42,282 bases of DNA, taken from assembly GCA_964651435.1 (NCBI GenBank), contig CAZYVU010000025.1:1-42282 (forward strand). Reading direction: 5' to 3'. The position numbers were made by a program, and so were the translations under genes. The notes beneath the pieces are model-generated. The model was not told where the DNA came from. It searched no databases and saw only the letters and a program-made list of their open reading frames with translations. How positions within the stretch are numbered: the first letter of the stretch is position 1; each line of letters begins with the position of its first letter. Shown one piece after another: positions 35,780 to 42,282 of this stretch. Origin of the DNA: CAZYVU01 sp964651435. GTDB lineage: Bacteria; Desulfobacterota; Syntrophorhabdia; Syntrophorhabdales; CAYQXL01.

Positions 35780-36511
35780 TCAGCACACCATGCATAACGC
35801 ATCGTGCTTGAGGGAATAGGCCTGCATGTTTTCCACTGTGCGGCCCATGGCATCGACTTGTTCAAGGACCAAGTTTCGCGCTTTTTCAACGTCCGTCTCC
35901 CGGTCCAAAACGGTGCCCAGATACAGCAAGCACAGACCCGCGTCGGACTCAGTGTCGTTTCGATGTTCGAGCGTTTGGCGAAACTCTTCGACTGCGATCT
36001 CTTCCACTTCAGACCTCTTTCGACAGGCTGGACAATTCTTCATCGAAGGCTGCAGGCCGCGGATGTTCTCCCTAATGGAGTCTACCGAGTCAGCGGTACA
36101 GGCAACGTCGCGCATCTGACGTGCCACGTAGGACAAAAGAGGTGCGTAGCCAACGGAAATCCCTTGTGGTGAAGCAATGTTCGCGTACTGCCAGGTGTGC
36201 GTCGGGCAGAAACTAAGATGCATCGCGTGCTCATGGCGATCGTCTTCGTTCGCAGAAAGTTCATACTGCCGCCTACAGAAGAAATCAAACAGCTCTGACT
36301 CTATGCGGTCACAGATTACACACCTCCGCAACGGGAGCCTTTGCGACCATGACGACGGGACAAACATGGCTTTATCACGGTCCGCCTCGGCGAGTTCCTG
36401 CCGCAGCATCTCCAATCTTCTCAAAGCGGTGCTTATCTGGTCAGAGAGCATCCGACGGTGGTTGCCCGAGAAGCGCTTCCGCCACGCGCATACTGAGATT
36501 GCGGAGGCCAC
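35780..36511 (-). CDS. CxxC-rich protein of unknown function
   Basis: I do not recognise a named family with confidence. From GTG 36511 the protein has 243 residues; ATG 36451 (223 residues) is an alternative, and neither has a clear ribosome binding site. It is soluble and mostly helical, with CVIC near residue 64, a lone C-P-T-H segment (FCPTHTWQY) near 101, CPAC near 160 and a C-terminal CMVC. The spaced CxxC and CxxH pairs suggest zinc or Fe-S binding; the CxxC ... FCxxH ... CPxC layout recalls DUF6062-like proteins, but this is memory only. It is directly upstream of, and probably co-transcribed with, the MFS gene. Confidence 0.7.
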   Translation of the reverse strand: MASAISVCAWRKRFSGNHRRMLSDQISTALRRLEMLRQELAEADRDKAMFVPSSWSQRLPLRRCVICDRIESELFDFFCRRQYELSANEDDRHEHAMHLSFCPTHTWQYANIASPQGISVGYAPLLSYVARQMRDVACTADSVDSIRENIRGLQPSMKNCPACRKRSEVEEIAVEEFRQTLEHRNDTESDAGLCLLYLGTVLDRETDVEKARNLVLEQVDAMGRTVENMQAYSLKHDALCMVC

Positions 36512-36581
36512 CTCGGAATTCAGAACTCAATCGGTTCACCCATTCGCTACCTGCCGTCGATAAAACTTGGACCATATGCCG

Positions 36582-36599
36582 GTGATAAGCTACTATCAC
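36582..36599. promoter_or_regulatory. GTGATA-N6-TATCAC operator-like dyad
   Basis: GTGATA (36582-36587) and TATCAC (36594-36599) are a perfect inverted repeat about 70 bases upstream of the CxxC-rich gene. The spacing does not fit CRP (TGTGA-N6-TCACA). It may be the operator of the CxxC/MFS operon. The rest of the 36512-36798 gap shows no gene or clear terminator. Confidence 0.4.
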
Positions 36600-36798
36600 A
36601 AATGAGACATTATGGCTTTTTGCACCGTTCGACACGGGTCACGGTGGACACGTTAGCTCTCCTGTTTATCTTGTGCTGAGGGTAAGGCCCTGAGGCAGTT
36701 CGACCCGAGGGAAGACAAAACTCTCCACACAAGAAGGCTCTTAGCAAGCTTTACTTTTTATTGCGCCGATGGGAATATGTGAGAATCTGTAGGTGACA

Positions 36799-37851
36799 CT
36801 ATCTGGCCTGGAAGTATCGCAGCCTTCGAAGCTTCACGATAACAAAGGCCTCCTTGCCGACTTCGAGGTTCATTTCGTCGAAGGCCTCTTTCGGCATTTC
36901 CACCATGAGACTGTTTCGCCCGATCTCAACCCTAATTCTCACAACCGAACGTAGAGGAAGAATTTCTCTGATTATTCCTGAATAGCGGTTCAGGGTAGGG
37001 CCCGGAGGTTTGGTGTCGGACAAATAGATGTCGTGAGGTGATATGGCGATCCTGTCTATCGTTCCCCCCTCGTAAGGGAGAACGACACACATGTCGCCGG
37101 AGACGACTTCGATCAGGCCCGATGAGAGAACCTTACATTGATCGCAGGTAAGGATATTGGGAGTACCAATAAATTTGTAGACGGTGTCCGTTTTGGGTTG
37201 GAAAAGAATCTCCTTAGCCGATGCAACCTGTTCAATCCTGCCGTTGTAGATAATGGCTATCCTGTCCGCAATCTCTTCTGCCCCAAGCAGATCGTGCGTG
37301 ACGAACACCGCCGTGATTTCCATTTTTCTCAGCAAGCTGGACAGTTCTGCCCTCAGGTACTTGGCAGTCTGAGCATCCAGACTGGCGGTCGGCTCATCCA
37401 GAAGTAGTATTTTTTGAAATGAAGCTATTGCACGGGCCAGCGCTACCCTTTGCTTCTCGCCGCCACTGAGCCGCGCGGGATACCTTTGTCGCAGCTTCCC
37501 AATGTGGAGAGCTGCAAGTAGTTCGTCAACCCGGGCGTCTATCACATCGCTACCATACCCCTGAACCTTCAGCCCGTAAGCGATGTTTTGCCCCACTGTC
37601 AGGTGGGGAAAAAGGGCAAGATCTTGAAAAAGATAGCCTATGCCGCGTTTGTGAGCCGGTACGCCGTTCATGGAGTGACCGTCAAAATAAACCCTCCCTT
37701 CGTAATCGACTAAGCCCGCTATGACGTTCAGGACCGTAGATTTGCCAGCCCCGTTCGGGCCCACGAGAACCAGTATTTCCTTGTCCCTAACCGTGAGGTC
37801 TATGTCACGGAGAACATGCTTGGAAACGCTTTTAAGTTCTATGGATGGCAT
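36799..37851 (-). CDS. modC: Molybdate/tungstate ABC transporter ATP-binding protein
   Basis: A 350-residue ABC ATPase: Walker A GPNGAGKST (~33-41), Q-loop FQDLAL, signature LSGGEKQR, Walker B ILLLDEPTASLD, and switch His in FVTHDLLG. A C-terminal TOBE/Mop-like domain (~285-345, with RIRVEIG and LEVGKEAFVIVK) is typical of molybdate and tungstate ATPases, where it senses the oxyanion. A CDQC pair precedes it. It is the last gene of a three-gene operon (binding protein, permease, ATPase), 20 bases after the permease. The symbol reflects family and the ModE-like operator; WtpC is an equal alternative and sulfate is less likely. Confidence 0.85.
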   Translation of the reverse strand: MPSIELKSVSKHVLRDIDLTVRDKEILVLVGPNGAGKSTVLNVIAGLVDYEGRVYFDGHSMNGVPAHKRGIGYLFQDLALFPHLTVGQNIAYGLKVQGYGSDVIDARVDELLAALHIGKLRQRYPARLSGGEKQRVALARAIASFQKILLLDEPTASLDAQTAKYLRAELSSLLRKMEITAVFVTHDLLGAEEIADRIAIIYNGRIEQVASAKEILFQPKTDTVYKFIGTPNILTCDQCKVLSSGLIEVVSGDMCVVLPYEGGTIDRIAISPHDIYLSDTKPPGPTLNRYSGIIREILPLRSVVRIRVEIGRNSLMVEMPKEAFDEMNLEVGKEAFVIVKLRRLRYFQAR

Positions 37852-37871
37852 GGGATTATTTTTCCTCTTAC

Positions 37872-38660
37872 CTACGCATATGTTTTTCGACCTGCAAGCA
37901 ACCTAACCCCATAAAGTGTCCCCAGTCCAAGAGCGATAAGAATCAAAACGAGGACGACCGTGGCCTCAATGTCGGCACTGGCCAACCTCATGAATATAGC
38001 TATAGGAACCGTCTCGGTCTTCATTGCCATTGATCCTGCAACGGTAATTGTCGCCCCAAATTCCCCAAGCGCTTTGGCCCATGTGAGAACGGACGATGCG
38101 ACGATCCCCTGTCGGCTCAGCGGAATGACAACGGTGAAAAAGGCTTTCGTGGGGGAGGCACCGAGGGTTTTGGCTACTTCTTCATACCGCTGGGGTATTT
38201 CGTCCATCGCCGCTTTAATGAGCCGTATCGCAACCCCCACCGTCGTTATGAACTGAGCAAGGATTATGCCATATATGGTAAAGACAAAATGCGTACCGTA
38301 ATCCTGAAGGACCTGACCTGCAGGTGTGTTGAAGAAAATGAGGATCATTGCCCCCAGAGCTACAGGGGACACAATCATTGGGAGCTCCAGAAGCGTGTCG
38401 ATAACCCCCCTCCCAAAGAAATGGTACCTCGATAATGCATAGGCTGAGGGTACGGCAAAGAAGACAGAAAGAGCCGTCGCTATGGTGGCGACGGTCACGC
38501 TCAGACGAAGAGAGAATAGTGTTCGTTCAGAAAGAAGTGTTTCCACAAACAAGGAGCCTTGATAGAAGTAAAACAGCGAAAGAATCAGCCCTGCATAGAG
38601 AAAAAAGATAAACAGACTAAAGGAGATGGCCAACCTCTTAAAACTCATCTGGTTGTCCAT
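37872..38660 (-). CDS. modB: Molybdate/tungstate ABC transporter permease
   Basis: A 262-residue inner-membrane permease with about six hydrophobic helices and the EAA loop EEVAKTLGASPTKAFFTVVIPLS (near 178-200), which docks the ATPase. It forms the channel for the oxyanion delivered by the upstream binding protein. The start overlaps the binding-protein gene by 16 bases; a second ATG four codons in (38648) is possible. Family members include ModB, WtpB and TupB; ModE-type control favours Mo or W. Confidence 0.87.
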   Translation of the reverse strand: MDNQMSFKRLAISFSLFIFFLYAGLILSLFYFYQGSLFVETLLSERTLFSLRLSVTVATIATALSVFFAVPSAYALSRYHFFGRGVIDTLLELPMIVSPVALGAMILIFFNTPAGQVLQDYGTHFVFTIYGIILAQFITTVGVAIRLIKAAMDEIPQRYEEVAKTLGASPTKAFFTVVIPLSRQGIVASSVLTWAKALGEFGATITVAGSMAMKTETVPIAIFMRLASADIEATVVLVLILIALGLGTLYGVRLLAGRKTYA

Positions 38661-39499
38661 TCTCGCGGAAGGCGGTATTCCCCTCCGACGGGTTTCTTTT
38701 CACCGATCCAGGCCGATGCTTCCTCGGCGGCGAGGAAATAGTGATATTTCTTGAAGAAGCTCTTTCCTTCCGGAGAGAGGATAAAGTCGATAAATCTTTG
38801 GGCAAGCGGACGGACTGCGGTAAATTTTGATATTGCAATCGGGATATACCCAATTCGGGCAATCTCCTGTTTTTTGAGCGGGACGGTTTCGATGCGCTCG
38901 GGATCCCAATGCTGGAAAACTTCCCAGCCTATAACCGCATCTACAGTTTTAAGCGATACGGCCGTTGCCGTCTTTTCACAGCTTTCCGTGTAGTTGACAA
39001 GATTCTTCTTGAATTTCACTTTTTCGGTCGGCGACAAATTCTTTTCTATGATCTCGACCGCATACAGGCCGACGCATACCCCTTCGGGGTTCGCAAGGGC
39101 GATCCGGACCCCCTCTTTCGTCAGGTCCAGGAGCGATTTGACCTTCTTAGGATTACCTTTCTGGACGTTGATAGCCGGAACAAGATAAACCACGAACCGT
39201 TCCGTTTCCGGAAGCACAAGACCCTTTCTTTTAGCGATATCCATGTAGTCCGATGAGCCGGGGAAATAAATGTCTCCTTTTTTGGCAAGGGTCATTTGCG
39301 ATAGAACGAAGCCTGACCCGCCAAAGGTGATATTGACTGCCACCCCTGTCTTCTGCTCGAAGGCTTTCGCCGCTTCTTCCAGGGGCGGCTTACTTGCCGA
39401 TCCCGCGAATACAAGAAGTTCCTCTCCGTGGGAGGCAGGAGCAATTACGAAGGAGACCATGAATACGATTACGGTAAACAAAAATGAATGGAAAGACAC
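38645..39499 (-). CDS. modA: Molybdate/tungstate-binding periplasmic protein
   Basis: A 284-residue ModA/WtpA-type binding protein. GTG 39499 was chosen because GGAGG (complement of 39507-39511) sits seven bases upstream and a clean signal peptide follows (SFHSFLFTVIVFMVSFVIAPASHG). The mature part starts EELLVFAGSASKPPLEEAAKAF, with the oxyanion-pocket Ser in GSASK and a GGSG loop. It captures molybdate or tungstate in the periplasm for the permease and ATPase genes downstream. The frame is open up to 39610, but that would place a non-secretory extension through the operator. A ModE-like box lies 30-55 bases upstream. Confidence 0.88.
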   Translation of the reverse strand: MSFHSFLFTVIVFMVSFVIAPASHGEELLVFAGSASKPPLEEAAKAFEQKTGVAVNITFGGSGFVLSQMTLAKKGDIYFPGSSDYMDIAKRKGLVLPETERFVVYLVPAINVQKGNPKKVKSLLDLTKEGVRIALANPEGVCVGLYAVEIIEKNLSPTEKVKFKKNLVNYTESCEKTATAVSLKTVDAVIGWEVFQHWDPERIETVPLKKQEIARIGYIPIAISKFTAVRPLAQRFIDFILSPEGKSFFKKYHYFLAAEEASAWIGEKKPVGGEYRLPREWTTR

Positions 39500-39529
39500 G
39501 AGACAACCTCCTTGGGTTAGCAATTGACA

Positions 39530-39553
39530 CGTTATATATGCCACTATATAGCG
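39530..39553. promoter_or_regulatory. ModE-like operator over the Mo/W transporter promoter
   Basis: CGTTATATA (39530-39538), six bases, TATATAGCG (39545-39553): a near-perfect dyad matching the ModE box CGnTATATA-N6-TATATnnCG. On the minus strand a TATAAC -10 (39536-39531) lies inside it with a weak TTTAGG 17 bases upstream, so a bound regulator would block the promoter when Mo or W is plentiful. No modE gene is in this window. Confidence 0.75.
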
Positions 39554-39806
39554 CCTAAATTTAGCCTTTTTCCAGGAGATTGTCAATTGCCCGGAAACCA
39601 TTAAGGCCATCTGTTTTTTCTATAGCAATATTGCTTAGTCATAAAGCAATCGTCACGTCCGGCAACACCGGAGGCACGCGAACGGCACTGAGCCATCAAA
39701 ACGGCTAAAAACCGTGAGCAAACCTACTTCCCAAGACACCAAGGCGCTGGACGGTTCTCCTATGCTTTGGAGCCCACAGATATCGGTTGACACAGCACCG
39801 ATGAAA
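39554..39806. other. Spacer between the Mo/W operon and nikR, with a hairpin
   Basis: No gene is convincing here. It contains the palindrome AGCAATATTGCT (39624-39635) and an overlapping dyad ATTGCTT (39630-39636) / AAGCAAT (39644-39650), which could be a hairpin or binding site; no T-tract follows. A TTGACA at 39787-39792 is a good -35 for nikR. The short minus-strand frame that begins inside nikR and ends here has no recognisable product. Confidence 0.45.
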
Positions 39807-39833
39807 GTGTTACCTATTGTCCATTGGTAACAC
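39787..39833 (+). promoter_or_regulatory. nikR promoter with NikR operator
   Basis: GTGTTACC (39807-39814) and GGTAACAC (39826-39833) form a perfect eight-base dyad with an 11-base gap, close to the GTGTTAC-N13/14-GTAACAC form I recall for deltaproteobacterial NikR sites. It lies nine bases before the nikR ATG and covers the -10 region expected from TTGACA at 39787-39792, predicting nickel-dependent autorepression. Confidence 0.75.
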
Positions 39834-39842
39834 CAGGGCCCT

Positions 39843-40259
39843 ATGTCAGAACTGCTAAGATTCGGCGTCTCGCTGCCGGCTGATTTGCTGCAGCGCTTTG
39901 ATGACCTCATTCACCGCAAGAACTACGGGAACCGGTCTGAGGCCCTCCGCGACCTCATCAGGCAGGAGCTCATCAGAAAGGAGTGGGAGGAGGATACCAT
40001 CGTAGCCGGTGCCATCACACTCATTTATGATCACCATAAGCGCGCAGTCCTTTCGACGGTCACGGACATACAGCACGACTTTCAGGAGGTCATCATTTCA
40101 ACGCAGCACGTGCACCTGGACCATCGCAACTGCCTCGAAATCATTGCCGTCAAAGGTCTTTCCTCGACCGTCCAGCGCCTCGCCGATGCGCTGAGGGCGG
40201 TAAAGGGAGTGAAGCACGGCACCATCAGCATGACAAGCACGGGAAAGGCTATTGTATGA
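39843..40259 (+). CDS. nikR: Nickel-responsive regulator NikR
   Basis: A 138-residue protein with an N-terminal ribbon-helix-helix domain (RFGVSLPADLLQRFD, then RSEALRDLIR) and a C-terminal ACT-like nickel domain. All high-affinity nickel ligands are present: His in QHDFQE and the H-x-H-x5-C set in QHVHLDHRNC. It represses target genes as a tetramer when nickel is bound. Its own operator is just upstream, and a weaker candidate lies before the next operon. The next genes, a methyltransferase and a TonB-dependent receptor, are the obvious local targets; NikR may also act elsewhere. Confidence 0.96.
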   Translation: MSELLRFGVSLPADLLQRFDDLIHRKNYGNRSEALRDLIRQELIRKEWEEDTIVAGAITLIYDHHKRAVLSTVTDIQHDFQEVIISTQHVHLDHRNCLEIIAVKGLSSTVQRLADALRAVKGVKHGTISMTSTGKAIV

Positions 40260-40261
40260 GC

Positions 40262-40289
40262 GTAATATTTTTTTGTCCGTTAGTAACAC
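40262..40289 (+). promoter_or_regulatory. Possible degenerate NikR site before the methyltransferase/receptor genes
   Basis: An exact half-site GTAACAC (40283-40289) follows a poor left half GTAATAT (40262-40268, four of seven) at a 14-base gap. Position, just after nikR and 21 bases before ATG 40311, is right for control of the downstream pair. Support is one good half-site only. Confidence 0.35.
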
Positions 40290-40310
40290 GAATTAGTGGT
40301 TGGTGCTACT

Positions 40311-41084
40311 ATGAAAGATGATTCCGCCGCCGGCTACCACAGCCAGTGCCCGCGCGGCACGGTATCGGTCTCTCCCGCTCCCCCGTTCGGGATGCCCTTC
40401 TGGGAGGAAAACGCGCGGTGGTACGACCAGTGGGTAAGCCACAACAGGTACCACGAGCCTATCCTTCATGCCCTTGGATCACTGCCCCAGCCAGGCTGGA
40501 GGGTCCTCGACATCGGTGGCGCTACGGGTGTGCTCTCCAGGCCTCTGGCCGACATGGGATGCCACGTCACTCTTCTAGAGCCGTGCCGCGCCATGCAGCG
40601 CCTCTTCGAGGCCCGTACCCGCGCGGTCGGCTTCAACCGAATAACCGTCGACCCCCGGAGATGGGAGGACGTTTGCCCGTCGGACTATGATGGCTGGGAC
40701 CTCGTCATCGCATCCAACAGCCTGCACCTCACGTCCCTTGGCATAGACGCCGCGCTCCAAAGCCTTCTAATGGCCCGGCCGAGACACGCCTTTCTCGTAT
40801 GGGAGGGGCCAAAACATCCGTCCCTTGCCAAAATCCAAGGCACGGAGTACGGGCTGGGGCTTGTCGCTTCGCACCGGGTTGAGAGCTCCTTCGTTTACCA
40901 CAGCCGCCGAGAAGCCGCCGACCACCTTCGCTTCAGACACCGTTGGTTTCCTTGGGCCCCCCTGAACCCTGAGGGCTTAGACAGCCTGCAGGCGACGGGG
41001 GCGCACTATATCGACAGAGATCTCGCCCTTGTCAACATGGCCCGATTAGACCGCCGGGACAGGGGCCGGCCATACATTCCCTAA
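40311..41084 (+). CDS. Class I SAM-dependent methyltransferase, NikR-linked
   Basis: A 257-residue cytoplasmic methyltransferase. The SAM motif VLDIGGATGVLSRPLADMG is near residues 65-83, an acidic residue follows in TLLEPC, and a DLVIASNSLHLT motif is near 135. The substrate is unknown. ATG 40311 was preferred over GTG 40296, five codons upstream; neither has a clear ribosome binding site. It lies between nikR and a TonB-dependent receptor gene, 16 bases before the latter, so it is probably co-transcribed with the receptor. That suggests a role in modifying a metal chelator or in nickel uptake; this is inference. It does not resemble a nicotianamine synthase. Confidence 0.8.
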   Translation: MKDDSAAGYHSQCPRGTVSVSPAPPFGMPFWEENARWYDQWVSHNRYHEPILHALGSLPQPGWRVLDIGGATGVLSRPLADMGCHVTLLEPCRAMQRLFEARTRAVGFNRITVDPRRWEDVCPSDYDGWDLVIASNSLHLTSLGIDAALQSLLMARPRHAFLVWEGPKHPSLAKIQGTEYGLGLVASHRVESSFVYHSRREAADHLRFRHRWFPWAPLNPEGLDSLQATGAHYIDRDLALVNMARLDRRDRGRPYIP

Positions 41085-41100
41085 CAAGGAGATCACCCTA

Positions 41101-42282
41101 TGCCTTTCCTTCGACCCGTTCTTCTCCTCTTCTTTGCGGCACTCCTCTCTTTCCCGGCCTGGGCTGAAGAGCCGGAAAGCCCGCCCACCCCCGTGGAACT
41201 CGACCCAATCCTTGTCACAGGCACGACCCTGAAAGACGACGTCGATCAGCCCAACATGACCGTCATCGTCCCGGAGGCCCTCCTCCAGGGTATCGGTTCC
41301 ACGCTTGATTCCGCTCTAAAAAGGCAACCGGGCATTGACGTCCAGCGGCCCCAGGAGGTAGGAGCGGCCATGGACGATCAGTCCATCAGGATACGCGGCT
41401 TCGGTGCCAGTCGTATCATCGTCAGCGTCGACGGCAGGCCGCTGAACACGCCGGGAACGGCAGGCGGATACTTCGTCGATTGGACGCAGATTCCCTTGAG
41501 CAACGTCGAGAACATAGAGGTCGTCTACGGCGTCTCCGACCCCCGATGGGGCAACACGCTGGGCGGCGTCATCAACCTGGTGACGAAAAAGCCCACTCTA
41601 AGGCCCGTTCTGGAGGTGCAGGCCTCTGCTGCAAGCTTTAACAGCAACAATGTCGACTTTTACCACGGCTGGAAGCCGGGGGCCTTCGAATACTCCATAA
41701 GCGGCAGCTACGCCGAGAGCAACGGCTACCTTTGGAACGGCGACTATTGGCTCAAGAACGTCAACCTTCACCTGGGTTACAGTTTCCCCTGGGGCGGAAG
41801 ACTTACAGGCGACGGCCAGTACGTCGATCTCAAGAAGGGCTTCATCGTCAACAACCGCTTGAACAATAACTTCGATTCGCCCTTCTACGACGTTTCGAGA
41901 AACAGCCGGTACCCCGCCACGGACGGAGAGTATATGTACGGAGGCATGGGCGCCTACGCCGAGCCCGGAAGCTGGTGGAAAAGGGAGCGTTTCAATTATT
42001 CCATCGCCTACGACCAGACGGTGGGCGAAAAGGGGATGGCCTCTGTGCGGTGGTGGCAGAACCATGCGGACCGGGAGGCCTGGAACACACGGTATGCAAT
42101 GAAACGGGTCTTCCACAAGGAATTTTATGACGACCGCTCCTACGGCTTCGATGGTTCGTACCGGCACCAGGTGCCCTATAACACGATCACCTTCGGTTTC
42201 GACTACAAGATGCTCCAGGACGACGGCGACAAAAATCTCTCCGGCGATTACCGCAAACCCTTCAGCAATGGCAGCTACGTCC
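41101..42282 (+). CDS. TonB-dependent outer-membrane receptor, 3' truncated by window
   Basis: Open from ATG 41101 to the window end (394 codons, no stop). A signal peptide (LLLFFAALLSFPAWA, then EEPE) is followed by a TonB-box-like DPILVTG, a plug domain (SIRIRGFGASRIIVSVDGR, then PLSNVENIEVVYG and LGGVINLVTK) and the first beta-barrel strands, rich in Tyr, Trp, Asn and Gly. AAGGAG sits about ten bases before the start. It would import a metal complex or other scarce ligand using TonB energy. The substrate is not readable from the plug; the nikR neighbourhood suggests nickel or a nickel chelate. Siderophore and cobalamin receptors have the same architecture. Confidence 0.92.

Noticed and set aside
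36582..36599. CRP or FNR site
   Set aside because: The GTGATA-N6-TATCAC spacing does not match TGTGA-N6-TCACA or TTGAT-N4-ATCAA.
40283..40309. GTAACAC ... GTGCTAC as a second full NikR operator
   Set aside because: The half-sites are everted relative to the functional dyad, so only the GTAACAC half-site is retained as weak evidence.

Overview
The window looks like chromosome from a Gram-negative anaerobe, most plausibly a deltaproteobacterium (Desulfobacterota-like syntroph or sulfate-reducer relative). The evidence is the arrangement bamA-skp-lpxD-fabZ-lpxA-(Gfo/Idh/MocA)-lpxB-msbA-acyltransferase-waaA, a CobA-HemD fusion, very PAS-rich signalling proteins, and Ni and Mo/W acquisition genes with NikR- and ModE-type operators. 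The taxonomic guess is inference. Coding density is high, the DNA is fairly GC-rich, and I see no rRNA, tRNA, CRISPR array, transposase or prophage gene.

Layout. (1) 107-3478, minus: a large secreted LamG / LCAT-type lipase, followed upstream by an intergenic tract of degenerate CTCCGAACT / CCCATTCTCCGTTTC repeats. (2) 3942-11394, plus: an AAA/DUF4143 ATPase, a four-PAS orphan histidine kinase with a Cys cluster in its ATPase domain, an Fe-S RNA m5U methyltransferase (RlmD/TrmA family) and NAD-dependent DNA ligase. (3) 11518-15204, minus: a GAF-7xPAS-GGDEF diguanylate cyclase. (4) 15337-18402, plus: a tightly overlapping operon of a methylthioinosine-phosphorylase-like enzyme, an MTA/SAH deaminase, a Mut7-C protein and endonuclease III. 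(5) 18521-30031, plus: the outer-membrane biogenesis and lipid A operon, ending in waaA and mazG; one acyltransferase carries a frameshift at an A9 run. (6) 30044-33037: a cold-shock protein (minus, strong promoter), CobA-HemD and a CapA-type protein. (7) 33091-36511, minus: a chromate-type transporter, a frameshifted MFS permease and a CxxC-rich unknown protein. (8) 36799-42282: a metal-uptake region with a Mo/W ABC transporter under a ModE-like operator, nikR with its own operator, a SAM methyltransferase and a TonB-dependent receptor that runs off the window.

How the parts work together. Region 5 makes and exports lipid A (LpxA, D, B, acyltransferase, WaaA, MsbA) and assembles outer-membrane proteins (BamA, Skp). 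Region 4 appears to salvage methylthioadenosine through a deaminated intermediate. Region 8 probably supplies Ni and Mo/W for anaerobic metalloenzymes.

Main points for follow-up: the NikR-linked methyltransferase/TonB receptor pair; the deamination-first MTA salvage pair; the kinase Cys cluster; promoters whose -10 box lies only 6-10 bases before the start codon of several genes, suggesting leaderless mRNAs; and two single-base frameshifts near the 3' ends of otherwise intact genes, which are either sequencing errors or real slippage sites.
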